The notes: a model not told the origin generated them from the letters alone. 64,000 nucleotides of DNA from Kribbella sindirgiensis (GCF_004331435.1 NZ_SJKA01000014.1:124001-188000), one strand, 5' to 3'. Shown: positions 28,035 through 36,420, numbered from the stretch's first letter. Program-made: numbers and translations.

Positions 28035-28910
28035 ATGGACGCTTTGGCGGAGCTGCGCGAGCTGATCGTCAAGGCGGTTGGCCGTGAGGGTGCCGTCGAC
28101 GGGCTGCTGCTGTCGGTGGTCACGGCGCCGACCCCACCGACCTCCAGCCTGGCCTCGCCAACGTTCGCGTTGGTCGCGCAAGGACGGAAACGCCTGGCGC
28201 TCGGCGAGCACGTCTTCGAGTACGGCGCCGGCGACTACCTCGTCGTGTCGGTCGACCTGCCCGTCACCGGCCACTTCGTCGAGGCGTCGCCCGCCGTACC
28301 CTGCCTCGGTGTCGGTCTCGAACTGAGGCCGGACGTCATCGCCGAACTGCTGCTCGACGCTGCCGAGAAACCGGGCGCACCGGTCCGCGGCCTGAGCGTG
28401 AGCCGCGCGTCGACGGAGCTGGTCGACGCGGTCATCCGCCTGCTCCGCCTGGTCGACGAACCCGAGGACGCGCCCGTGCTGGCGCCGCTCGTCCAGCGCG
28501 AGATCCTCTGGCGTCTGCTCCGCAGTCCCCAAGGCGCCGCCGTCCGCGACATCGGTCTCGCGGACAGCAGCCTGTCGCACGTCGCGCGCGTCATCCGCTG
28601 GATGCGCGACCACTACACCGAGCCGTTCCGGGTCGAGGAGCTCGCGGCGATGGCCGGCATGAGTACGTCGGCGTTCCACCGGCATTTCCGCACGGTGACC
28701 GAGCTGACCCCGATCCAGTACCAGAAGAAGATCCGCCTGCAGGAGGCGCGGCTACGCGTGGTCGGGCTCGGCGAGGACGTGACGAGTGCCGGGTACGCCG
28801 TCGGCTACGACAGCCCGTCCCAGTTCAGCCGCGAGTACCGCCGTGAGTTCGGTACACCGCCGAGCCGCGATCGAGCAGGATCAGGCAAGTCAGCGCGAGC
28901 ATTGGTCTAA
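28035..28910 (+). CDS. AraC-family regulator with AraC_N-type sensor domain
   Basis: 291 aa. The N-terminal half is a cupin-like AraC_N domain (FALVAQGRKRLALGEHVFEY, then LVVSVDLPVTGHF). The C-terminal AraC domain is near 200-290 (VEELAAMAGMSTSAFHRHFR and VTSAGYAVGYDSPSQFSREY). It lies 3 bases after the hydrolase and may sense that enzyme's substrate. It may also control the SDR gene that follows after 70 bases. Confidence 0.88.
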   Translation: MDALAELRELIVKAVGREGAVDGLLLSVVTAPTPPTSSLASPTFALVAQGRKRLALGEHVFEYGAGDYLVVSVDLPVTGHFVEASPAVPCLGVGLELRPDVIAELLLDAAEKPGAPVRGLSVSRASTELVDAVIRLLRLVDEPEDAPVLAPLVQREILWRLLRSPQGAAVRDIGLADSSLSHVARVIRWMRDHYTEPFRVEELAAMAGMSTSAFHRHFRTVTELTPIQYQKKIRLQEARLRVVGLGEDVTSAGYAVGYDSPSQFSREYRREFGTPPSRDRAGSGKSARALV

Positions 28911-28980
28911 CGGTTCTCCCGCAATCAATCGTCTACTGGTGAGGTACCTGTTCCTGACCCAGTAGGAGTTGTGCACGATC

Positions 28981-29742
28981 ATGCATGTAGCTGTGATCAC
29001 CGGCGGGAGTTCCGGCATCGGCCAGGCCGCGGCGTTCGAGCTCGCGAAACGCGGCACGGCCGTCGTCGTCACCTACCGCGGCAGTCGCGAACGCGGCCTG
29101 GAGACGGTCGAGCGGATCGAGAAGGACGGCGGTACGGCGGCCGCGCTGCCGCTGGACGTCAGTCGACCCGAGACGTTCACCGAGTTCAGTACCGCGCTCA
29201 CCGACGTACTGCGGCGATGGGACCGCACATCGTTCGACCTCCTCGTCAGCAACGCCGGCGTCGGGCAACCGCCGGTGATGTTCGAGGACACGACCGCGGA
29301 CCTGTTCGACCAGATGGTCAACGTCCACCTGAAAGGCCCCTACTTCCTCACCCAGACCCTCCTCCCGCTGCTCGCCGACCACGGCGCGATCGTCTACACC
29401 ACGAGTACGTCGGCGCTCGAGTCGGCGCGCCCGTCACCCGGGTACTCCGTCTACGCGAGCGTGAAGGGCGCGCAGATCGTCCTCACCCGCTACCTCGCGA
29501 AGGAGCTCAGCGCGCGCGGGATCCGGGTCAACGCCGTCGCTCCTGGCGTGACCCGGACCCGCCTGGGCGACGACGCGTTCGCCCAGCATCCGGAGCTGAT
29601 CCCACCGATCGCCGAACGCACCGCGCTCGGCCGGATCGGCGAGTCCGACGACGTCGGCAAGGTCATCGCGTTCCTCGGCTCCCCCGACGCCGGCTGGATC
29701 ACCGCCCAGACCCTGGAGGCCTCCGGCGGTTACGAGCTCTGA
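28981..29742 (+). CDS. Short-chain dehydrogenase/reductase
   Basis: 253-aa classical SDR. Cofactor motif TGGSSGIG (7-14), NAG in SNAGVG near 90, catalytic Ser in STSALES and YxxxK in YSVYASVKGAQ near 155. An Arg after strand 2 (YRGSRERG) favours NADPH. AGGAG lies 14 bases before ATG 28981 and 2 bases before an in-frame GTG at 28969, so the start is uncertain by 4 codons. It converges on the MerR gene. Confidence 0.87.
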   Translation: MHVAVITGGSSGIGQAAAFELAKRGTAVVVTYRGSRERGLETVERIEKDGGTAAALPLDVSRPETFTEFSTALTDVLRRWDRTSFDLLVSNAGVGQPPVMFEDTTADLFDQMVNVHLKGPYFLTQTLLPLLADHGAIVYTTSTSALESARPSPGYSVYASVKGAQIVLTRYLAKELSARGIRVNAVAPGVTRTRLGDDAFAQHPELIPPIAERTALGRIGESDDVGKVIAFLGSPDAGWITAQTLEASGGYEL

Positions 29743-29748
29743 GGCCAG

Positions 29749-30549
29749 TCAGCTGACCCGAAAGACGGGCCACGCGATGCCGGTACGCCAGGCCGCCGGA
29801 TCGGAGTCGTCTCGCGGACCGATCCAATACGTCTCCTGCACCGGTCCCGCAACGGCGAGGGCATGCTCGTGTACCCAGGTCGCAAGCCGACCGTAGGTGA
29901 CGTCGATGTCGTCGTGGGGTCCACGGTGAATCGTGGCTGCGAGCTCGGCGGCGGGCAGTTCGACCGGGCGCACGCGGCCGAGCGACGGCGCCTCGGACAC
30001 GGGGTAGTAGACGAGCACGGTCCCGCGGCCCTCGGCGAACAGTTCGTCGTCGTAGTGCCCGCCGGGCGGACCGACCGGCCTCGCCACGGCAGCATCCAGT
30101 TCGGCCATCGCACCGTCGTACCACGGGAGAACCTCGTCCAGGCTCAGAATGTCGGTGATGCCGGCAACCAATCTGGCGGGCTCCGAGCGGAGCTGGACCT
30201 CGAGGTCCCCTGGAGCGGGCCTGAGCAGCCGTTGCAGCGAAGTCACGGCCGCTCGGGTCCGTTCGAGCGTCTCCTGCAGCCGTTCGAGGTGGACCGCGAC
30301 GAGCTCCGCGCGCCGCCCCGGGTCGTCGGTCGCGATGATCTTGCCGACCTCCGCCAGCGGTACGTCGAGCTCGCGCAACCGGTGGATCACCTGAGCGGAC
30401 GGGATCTGCTCGACGGAGTAGTACCTGTAGCCGCTCGACGGGTCGACAGCCGCCGGCTCGAGCAGCCCGTTCTCGTGGTACCGCCGCAGCGTGCGCACGC
30501 TCAGATGCGTCGCCCGCGCGAACTCGCCGATCGTCAGTCCGCTCCGCAC
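29749..30549 (-). CDS. MerR-family regulator with GyrI-like effector domain
   Basis: 266 aa. The winged helix TIGEFARATHLSVRTLRRYH (residues 5-24) is followed by the NGLLEP linker, a dimer helix, and a C-terminal SOUL/GyrI-like drug-binding domain with the WVHEHALAVAGPVQE pattern. This is the BmrR-like layout for multidrug sensing. GTG 30549 is preferred because a MerR-type promoter places its transcript start there (leaderless). GTG 30564 would lie inside the promoter. Probable targets are itself and the divergent gene at 30629. Confidence 0.85.
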   Translation of the reverse strand: MRSGLTIGEFARATHLSVRTLRRYHENGLLEPAAVDPSSGYRYYSVEQIPSAQVIHRLRELDVPLAEVGKIIATDDPGRRAELVAVHLERLQETLERTRAAVTSLQRLLRPAPGDLEVQLRSEPARLVAGITDILSLDEVLPWYDGAMAELDAAVARPVGPPGGHYDDELFAEGRGTVLVYYPVSEAPSLGRVRPVELPAAELAATIHRGPHDDIDVTYGRLATWVHEHALAVAGPVQETYWIGPRDDSDPAAWRTGIAWPVFRVS

Positions 30550-30555
30550 GCGTTC

Positions 30556-30586
30556 AGCCTGCACCCTCCCCCGGGGAGAGAGTCAA
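30556..30586 (-). promoter_or_regulatory. MerR-type promoter, 19-bp spacer with dyad
   Basis: On the minus strand TTGACT (30586-30581), a 19-base spacer and CAGGCT (30561-30556) form a promoter. The spacer holds the dyad CTCTCCCC/GGGGGAGG. A 19-bp spacer with an internal dyad is the hallmark of MerR-activated promoters. The expected start point, 6-7 bases on, coincides with GTG 30549. Confidence 0.65.
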
Positions 30587-30628
30587 CTCCTTGCGTCTCC
30601 CCCACCGAGAGGCCGCAACATCATCGCC

Positions 30629-30949
30629 ATGCTGCCTGACACCATCACGAAGTACCTGATCAGCCATGTCACCCGGAACGTCCCCGCGGCGATGCGCTGG
30701 TACGCCGACGACGCCGAGGTCACTAACGACGGCAAGACCTATCGCGGCCGCGACGAGATCCGCGCCTGGCTGGCGAGCGCGGCCAGTGAGTACAGCTACA
30801 CGACCGAACTCACCGGCACCCGCCAGGTCGACGAACAGACCTACGTCGCGACCCATCACCTCGAAGGCAACTTCCCGGGCGGCACTGCCGACCTGGACTT
30901 CACCTTCACGCTGACCGACGGATCGATCACCCGCCTGGTCATCTCCTGA
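30629..30949 (+). CDS. NTF2-like/SnoaL-type protein
   Basis: 106-aa small protein with the cone-shaped NTF2 fold: HVTRNVPAAMRWYADDAEVT, then GRDEIRAWLASAASEYSYT and paired strands. Such proteins are isomerases, hydratases or binding proteins; no catalytic residue is obvious. The ATG at 30629 gives a full fold. It is divergent from the MerR gene, and the last 11 bases overlap the opposing Rsm22-type gene. Confidence 0.7.
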   Translation: MLPDTITKYLISHVTRNVPAAMRWYADDAEVTNDGKTYRGRDEIRAWLASAASEYSYTTELTGTRQVDEQTYVATHHLEGNFPGGTADLDFTFTLTDGSITRLVIS

Positions 30950-31886
30950 TCGGCGGCGACTCGTCACCCCACGACGCGCTCCGAGCGGTCCGGTACGACG
31001 GAGAGGACTTCGGTACGACGACGCGCTCCGCCGTACCCGTCGCGGTGCACAGGTCCAGGACGACCTGGCCCTTGCGACGGATGGGCCGGGTCAGTACGCG
31101 CGCCGCGGCGGGCTGAACCGGCCCGCGGGTCGCGACGACGTACGCGAACTTCTCGTCCTCGTAGTTGCGGGTGGCGTCCTTCATCGTCCGGTGCAATTCG
31201 GTACGTGGAAGCCGCACGGCGAAGTGACACCAGTCCACCGGACACGGCCCCTGGTGCGGGCAGGGCGCCGCGATCGCGAATCCCTGCTCGATCAGGAGCT
31301 GACGAGCGTCGAGGGTACGGCGGTGGCCGCTTGGCGTGCCCGGTTCGACGACGACGATCGTCCTCGCCCGCCGGCCGGCGGCGCGGATCAGATCGCTGCG
31401 GGCTTCGTCGGTCAGCTCGTTCAGCACATAGCCGATCGTGATCAGATCGACCGAGGTCGGCGACGTCCAGTCGCGGAGGTCGCCGGTGGTCCAGCGCCAG
31501 TCGTGCGGGAAGGTGCCTGCGGCAAGTTGTTTGCCGAGGTGAAGCGCGGCGGGTTGGCGTTCGACGATCTCGGTGGTGACGGACGGCCAGAGTGCGGCGG
31601 CGGCCCAGGCGGCGGCGCCCGTTCCGCCGCCGAGATCCACCTGAGTGGTCGGCTGGTGCTCCACAGTCGAGAGCGCGGCGTGCAGCGCGCGGAAGGTGGC
31701 CGGCATGCGGACGACGGCGTACGCAAGGGCATCGAGGCCGTCGCGCATTCCTGGGGTCGTGTCGCCGACCTGGTCGGTGCGGTAGCGGTGTGAGAGCGCG
31801 GCGACTCGGCCGCGGAGTTCGTGATGCGGGACGCCGGCGACGGCGCGTGCGAGGGCAGTATGCAGCTGAATGTCCACGGAGGACAT
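30939..31886 (-). CDS. Rsm22-type small ribosomal subunit methyltransferase
   Basis: 315 aa. SAM motif VDLGGGTGAAAWA near 84, the LNELTDEARSDLI segment and VEPGTPSGHRRTLDARQLL are characteristic of the Rsm22 family. A Cys-rich part reads APCPHQGPCPVDWCHF, which in relatives is proposed to hold an iron-sulfur cluster. Function in bacteria is poorly defined; mitochondrial members assist small-subunit assembly. GGAG is 7 bases before ATG 31886. A short leader ORF lies about 100 bases upstream. Confidence 0.82.
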   Translation of the reverse strand: MSSVDIQLHTALARAVAGVPHHELRGRVAALSHRYRTDQVGDTTPGMRDGLDALAYAVVRMPATFRALHAALSTVEHQPTTQVDLGGGTGAAAWAAAALWPSVTTEIVERQPAALHLGKQLAAGTFPHDWRWTTGDLRDWTSPTSVDLITIGYVLNELTDEARSDLIRAAGRRARTIVVVEPGTPSGHRRTLDARQLLIEQGFAIAAPCPHQGPCPVDWCHFAVRLPRTELHRTMKDATRNYEDEKFAYVVATRGPVQPAAARVLTRPIRRKGQVVLDLCTATGTAERVVVPKSSPSYRTARSASWGDESPPIRR

Positions 31887-31988
31887 GAGGGATCTCCGGT
31901 TCGATCGGCACGGAGTGCGCACCTGTTCGAGGGCGCACGTGATCCGCGGCCAGACGCCGCGACGCACCAATCGGTCCGGGAAGAGCTG

Positions 31989-32045
31989 TCAGCAGGCAGC
32001 AGCCAAGGAGGGAATGGCGCGGAACCGGATCACCTTGCAAGCCAT
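31989..32045 (-). CDS. 18-aa leader peptide candidate
   Basis: MACKVIRFRAIPSLAAAC, with a strong GAGGAGGTG 4-5 bases before the ATG. It begins with Ala-Cys and ends in Cys before the stop. It lies in the 218-base gap before the Rsm22-type gene on the same strand. Cys-containing short ORFs regulate sulfur-related operons in actinobacteria, and the Cys-rich protein downstream would fit, but this is inference. Confidence 0.4.
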   Translation of the reverse strand: MACKVIRFRAIPSLAAAC

Positions 32046-32104
32046 GACGCACCTCCTCGATTCAGCACGACCGTAGCAGAGCACCGACGTACTACGCTCC
32101 CGTT

Positions 32105-32686
32105 TTAGCGGCCCTCCGACATACACAGACAGACCTTGTTGCCCTGGGGATCCGCGAGCACGATGAACGCCGGCGCCTCCTCGTCGTACACGACCTTCCC
32201 GCCGGCAGCCAGCGCCGCCTCGATCCGCCCCGGCACGACCTCCGGTGGCAGCCAGAGGTCGAGATGAAACCGCTGGCGAGGCGTCTCGTGCGGTGTCGTG
32301 CCCTGGAACCACAGGGCGGCGACGCGGCCCGTGGGGTCGATGATGTCGTTGCCCTGGAAGGAGTCCGTGCTGCCGGTGAGCACCGCGGCCCAGAACGGCC
32401 CGACCTCGACCAGATCCGCCGTGTCCAGCCCGATCTCGAGCTGCGCCACAGCCGACGGGTCGGCAGTCAGACCGTGCTCGGCCGCGACCGCGCTGATCCG
32501 TCCCGCGAGTTCCGCGTCACGAGTCGCGACGTCCACGAACGTCTCGCCGAGCCGCACCTCGGGCCCGACGTCCTGACACACCTCGCCGACCGCCGCCACG
32601 AAACGCACGCCGTCCGCATACGCATCGATCAAGAACCGCGCGTGCAGCCGCTGCGCAAGCTTCCGCCAGTCCTGCAACTCATCCAT
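32105..32686 (-). CDS. Degenerate pterin dehydratase domain fused to VOC domain
   Basis: 193 aa. Residues about 5-95 follow pterin-4a-carbinolamine dehydratase: WRKLAQRLHARFLIDAYADG, then FVAAVGEVCQDVGPEVRL. The active-site His-His of the family (NHHPDV) reads DVGPEV, and the third His (THDAGG) reads TRDAE, so dehydratase activity is unlikely. Residues 95-193 are a VOC domain ending IVLADPQGNKVCLC. PCD-VOC fusions are known in actinobacteria and here the first half may serve in dimerisation or ligand binding. Confidence 0.75.
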   Translation of the reverse strand: MDELQDWRKLAQRLHARFLIDAYADGVRFVAAVGEVCQDVGPEVRLGETFVDVATRDAELAGRISAVAAEHGLTADPSAVAQLEIGLDTADLVEVGPFWAAVLTGSTDSFQGNDIIDPTGRVAALWFQGTTPHETPRQRFHLDLWLPPEVVPGRIEAALAAGGKVVYDEEAPAFIVLADPQGNKVCLCMSEGR

Positions 32687-32818
32687 CCCCCAAGGCTAGG
32701 ACTCCGCACCGACAGGTCTGCGTCGCAGATCGCGGCGCACGGCGGAACCGGCCCGTGATAGATGTGCTGGCGGTACGCCGGGATCGGGTGTGCCTTCCGC
32801 CTAACAGATCGGAGCGGC

Positions 32819-33526
32819 ATGTACCGCAGGCTTGTCCTCAAGCTGTCCGGCCAGGCGATCGCCGGCCCCAGCGAGTTCGGTTTCGCCAGTGACCGGCTCA
32901 CGCATCTCGCGACCGAGGTGATCGCGCTGCGCGCCACCGGCGTCCAGGTCGCGGTCGTCGTCGGTGGCGGGAACGTGTTCCGCGGCAACCGCGCGGACGA
33001 CTGGGGTATCGACCGGGTCGAGGCGGACAACATCGGCATGCTCGGCACCGTCATCAACGCGGTCCTGTTGCGCGGGCGGCTCGCGGCGCTCGGCGCGCAC
33101 GGCGTCCGGCTGATGACCGCGATCCCGATCGACAACCTGGCCGAACCGTACATCCGGCTGCGCGCGCTCCGGCACCTGGAGAAGGGCTCGATCGTCCTGC
33201 TTGCCTGCGGCAACGGACAGCCGTTCACCACCACCGACTACCCGTCGGTGCAGCGCGCCGTGGAACTGGAGGCGGACGCGTTGCTGGTCGCGAAGAACGG
33301 CACCGACGGCGTGTACGACGCCGACCCGAACAAGCACCCCGACGCCCGCCGGTTCGACCACCTCAGCTACGCCGAGGTCATCGACCGCGGCCTCGGCGTG
33401 ATGGACCAAACCGCCTTCATCCTCGCCCGCGACCATCACCTCCCCCTCCACGTCTTCGACATAGACCGCCCCGGCGCCGCCTCCGCCATCCTCAACGGCA
33501 CTCCCCTCGGCACCCTGATCAACTGA
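32819..33526 (+). CDS. UMP kinase (PyrH) paralogue
   Basis: 235-aa amino-acid-kinase-fold protein that would convert UMP to UDP. Family segments: LVLKLSGQAI (5-14), GGGNVFRGNRAD near 53-64, NIGMLGTVINAVLL near 78, and AKNGTDGVYDADPNKHP near 160. The nucleotide-binding stretch is CGNGQPFTTTD where typical enzymes have GGTGNPFFTTD. The standard pyrH sits between tsf and frr; this gene stands alone, so it is probably an extra, diverged copy. GGAGC precedes ATG 32819. Confidence 0.78.
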   Translation: MYRRLVLKLSGQAIAGPSEFGFASDRLTHLATEVIALRATGVQVAVVVGGGNVFRGNRADDWGIDRVEADNIGMLGTVINAVLLRGRLAALGAHGVRLMTAIPIDNLAEPYIRLRALRHLEKGSIVLLACGNGQPFTTTDYPSVQRAVELEADALLVAKNGTDGVYDADPNKHPDARRFDHLSYAEVIDRGLGVMDQTAFILARDHHLPLHVFDIDRPGAASAILNGTPLGTLIN

Positions 33527-34283
33527 GCTCCCGCGCGATCGTGTCGAGGTGCGGCTGGAACCAGTCGCCGCCCGCTGCGTGCTCGGCCTGTAAGGCGATG
33601 AGCGACCAGAGCACGCGGTACATCGAGAGGGTCCGGGGCGGTGCGTCGATGGCGCCGTAGCCGGTCAGGAAGGCGGTCGTCGCCGCCGGGCCGGCCATGG
33701 ACATCCGGGCGAGGTCGAACAGCGGGTCGCCGTACGTCGTGTCGCCCCAGTCGAGGATCCCGGTCAGCTCGGCACCGGTTGCGTGTAGGTGGCGCAGATG
33801 CAGGTCGCCGTGCAGCAAGGCGGGTGTCACGCCCGCGACACTCTCGATGAACTTCGGCGTCACCTCCCGCACGCGCGCCGAGAGCCGGTCCGGGAGGACG
33901 TCGAGGCCGTCCAGCACACCCAGCAGGCGGTCGGCCCAGGACACCGATGGGTCGACGATCGTGTGCACGCGCCGCACACACTCTCCCGCCGTCCGCAGGA
34001 CGGCGCCATGGTTCGGTGAGTCGGCCTCGAGTGGGCGGCCCGGAAGCTCTCGCGTGAGCAAGTAGTCGGGAGACGACGCGATCACCTCAGGCGCAGGTAC
34101 GCCGACCGATCGCGCGCGCCGGCACGCGCCGGCCTCCTCGGCCACCGTTGCGCCGGTCTTCAAGTAATAGACGGCAGCGCGTGTTTCCAGGCGGAAGGTC
34201 TGGTTGCCGACGAACCCGTTCACCGGTGTGGCGCTGATGACGGGACCGACGTGGGGTGTTGCGAGCGCGGTGGGGTCGAGCAC
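33519..34283 (-). CDS. APH-family phosphotransferase with altered metal site
   Basis: 254 aa, kinase fold. The ATP-site Lys is in VYYLKTGA near 42, the catalytic loop is HGDLHLRH near 158, and ILDWGDTTYGDPLFDL supplies the second metal Asp. The usual Asn eight residues into HGDxxxxN is His, as also seen in some macrolide kinases, so activity may be retained. The 3' end overlaps the UMP-kinase gene by 8 bases. It is divergent from the leader of the ribosomal protection gene. Confidence 0.82.
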   Translation of the reverse strand: MLDPTALATPHVGPVISATPVNGFVGNQTFRLETRAAVYYLKTGATVAEEAGACRRARSVGVPAPEVIASSPDYLLTRELPGRPLEADSPNHGAVLRTAGECVRRVHTIVDPSVSWADRLLGVLDGLDVLPDRLSARVREVTPKFIESVAGVTPALLHGDLHLRHLHATGAELTGILDWGDTTYGDPLFDLARMSMAGPAATTAFLTGYGAIDAPPRTLSMYRVLWSLIALQAEHAAGGDWFQPHLDTIARELS

Positions 34284-34391
34284 CTGCGTCAGCCTAGGTG
34301 TAGGCGGGGGCTAAATGGTTTGTCGCGGGTGGGGAGGGTTGGTGTACTCGGGGCGTACCGAACGAGCAGGTGTCATTCAAAGGAGTCCGTT

Positions 34392-34493
34392 GTGCGACCT
34401 CGCTTCATGGCTGTTGCGGAGACCTTTGGCATCTGTTCTAAGGACATGAAGCGGCGTGGAAGTACTGAATCTTGGGATCCTGGCGCATGTTGA
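34392..34493 (+). CDS. 33-aa leader ORF of the ribosomal protection gene
   Basis: GTG 34392 has AAAGGAG 6 bases upstream, the strongest ribosome site in the region. The peptide includes FGICSKDMKRRG and runs past the GTG start of the GTPase gene (34456), stopping at 34493 within it in another frame. Ribosomes on the leader therefore cross the downstream start. Ribosome stalling by an antibiotic could free or block that start, as in other resistance genes. The mechanism is inferred. Confidence 0.55.
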   Translation: MRPRFMAVAETFGICSKDMKRRGSTESWDPGAC

Positions 34494-36420
34494 CGCCGGA
34501 AAGACCAGCCTGACCGAGCGGCTGCTGTACGCCGCCGGTGTCATCGACGAGGTCGGGAGCGTCGACGACGGAAGCACCCAGACCGACTCACTCGCGCTCG
34601 AACGGCAGCGTGGGATCACGATCAAGTCCGCGGTCGCCGCGTTCACGATCGGCGACGTCGGTATCAACCTGATCGACACCCCGGGACACCCGGACTTCAT
34701 CGCCGAGGTGGAGCGCGCGCTGAGCGTGCTCGACGGCGCGGTGCTGGTGATCTCGGCGGTGGAAGGCGTCCAGGCACAGACGCGGGTGCTCATGCGCACC
34801 CTGCAACGCCTGCACATCCCCACCCTGATCTTCGTCAACAAACTCGACCGGCCCGGCGCGCGGTACGACGGCGTACTGCGCGAGATCGCCGCGAAGCTCA
34901 CCCGGGAGATCGTCCCGATGGGCGAGGCGGCGTACCTCGGAACCTCCGAGGCGGCATTCAAACCCATCGTGCAGGAGGACACCCTCCTGGAGGTCCTCAC
35001 CCGGCACGACGACGCGCTGCTGCAGCGGTACGTCGACAACGAGCCGCTGTCGTTGCACGAGGCACTCGTCGCGCAGACGCACCGGGCGATCGTCCAGCCG
35101 GTGTACTTCGGCTCCGCGATCACCGGCGCGGGCACCGAAGCGCTCGCCGACGGCATCCGGGAACTGCTCCCCCGCGCCCGGACCACCGGCGTACCGCTCG
35201 ACGGCACCGTGTTCAAGGTCGAACGCGGACCGGCCGGCGAGAAGATCGCCTACGTCCGGATGTTCTCCGGCACCACCCAGGTGCGCGAGCGCGTGCGGTA
35301 CGGCGCCGCGGACGGGAAGATCACCGCGCTCGAGGTCGTCGGCGAAGGCCCCGCGGCCGCGATCCACGCGGGCCAGATCGGCCGCTTCTGGGGACTCGCG
35401 GAAATCCGCATCGGCGACACCCTGACCGATTTCCGGAACGTTTCCGCAACGGAACAGCACGTTGTTTCCGCACCGGCGTTCTCTCCGCCCACGCTCGAAA
35501 CGGTCATCACCCCGCGCAAGCGTTCCGACAAGGGCAACCTCCGCGTCGCACTCACCCAGCTGGCCGAGCAGGACCCGCTGATCAACCTCCGCCAGGACGA
35601 CCTGCGTCAGGAAACCTACGTTTCCCTGTACGGCGAGGTCCAGAAGGAGGTCATCGAGTCGACGCTCGCGACCGACTTCGGCATCGAGGTCGACTTCCGG
35701 GAGACCACCACGATCTGCATCGAGCGGATCGCCGGCACCGGGCAGGCGGTCGAGTTCAACAAGAAGGACGCCAACCCGTTCCTCGCCACCGTCGGCCTCC
35801 GCGTCGAGGCGGCACCGGTCAACGCCGGCGTCACCTTCGAACTGGCGGTCGAACTCGGCTCGATGCCGTACGCGTTCATCAAGGCCGTCGAGGAAACCGT
35901 CCGCGAAACCCTGCACCAGGGCATCCACGGCTGGCAGATCCCGGACGCCCGGGTGGTGATGACGCACTCGGGGTACTCCGCGCGCCAGAGTCACGCCCAT
36001 GCCGTGTTCGACAAGAGCATGTCCAGCACGGCCGGCGACTTCCGGTTCCTCACCCCGCTGGTCCTGATGACCGCACTTCAGGAAGCGGGTACGTCGGTCC
36101 ACGAGCCGATGCACCGTTTCCGCCTGGAGATCCCGACCGACACGACCCGCGCCGTACTCGCGGCCCTCGCCCGGCTCCGGGCGATCCCGCAGGTCCCTGC
36201 GCTGGCCGCGGAAACCTCAACCCTGGAAGGAGAAATTCCCGCGACCGCCGTGTACGAACTCGAGCAGCAACTTCCCGCCCTGACCCGCGGCGAGGGCGTC
36301 CTGGAGTCGGCGTTCGAGCGCTACCAACCGGTGACCGGCCCGGTCCCGGAACGCCCGCGCACCGACCACGACCCCCTCAACCGCCGGGAGTACCTGCTCC
36401 ATGTACAACGCCGGGTCTAA
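34456..36420 (+). CDS. TetM/TetO-like ribosomal protection GTPase
   Basis: 654-aa EF-G-like GTPase. G1 AHVDAGKT (10-17), G3 DTPG (about 76-79) and G4 NKLD near 130 are intact. EF-G-like domains II-V follow to the end. In TetM-type proteins domain IV pushes tetracycline off the 30S subunit. The tip loop here reads KSMSSTAGDF where TetM has YSPVSTPADF, so the key proline is missing and the drug released may differ. Length fits TetM (about 640). It follows a leader ORF, and its end overlaps the VOC gene by 4 bases. Confidence 0.87.
   Translation: MEVLNLGILAHVDAGKTSLTERLLYAAGVIDEVGSVDDGSTQTDSLALERQRGITIKSAVAAFTIGDVGINLIDTPGHPDFIAEVERALSVLDGAVLVISAVEGVQAQTRVLMRTLQRLHIPTLIFVNKLDRPGARYDGVLREIAAKLTREIVPMGEAAYLGTSEAAFKPIVQEDTLLEVLTRHDDALLQRYVDNEPLSLHEALVAQTHRAIVQPVYFGSAITGAGTEALADGIRELLPRARTTGVPLDGTVFKVERGPAGEKIAYVRMFSGTTQVRERVRYGAADGKITALEVVGEGPAAAIHAGQIGRFWGLAEIRIGDTLTDFRNVSATEQHVVSAPAFSPPTLETVITPRKRSDKGNLRVALTQLAEQDPLINLRQDDLRQETYVSLYGEVQKEVIESTLATDFGIEVDFRETTTICIERIAGTGQAVEFNKKDANPFLATVGLRVEAAPVNAGVTFELAVELGSMPYAFIKAVEETVRETLHQGIHGWQIPDARVVMTHSGYSARQSHAHAVFDKSMSSTAGDFRFLTPLVLMTALQEAGTSVHEPMHRFRLEIPTDTTRAVLAALARLRAIPQVPALAAETSTLEGEIPATAVYELEQQLPALTRGEGVLESAFERYQPVTGPVPERPRTDHDPLNRREYLLHVQRRV

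Noticed and set aside
26049..28685. An 878-codon open frame on the minus strand
   Set aside because: It is the complement of an AraC gene, a hydrolase and another AraC gene with clear motifs, and has the composition of a shadow frame.
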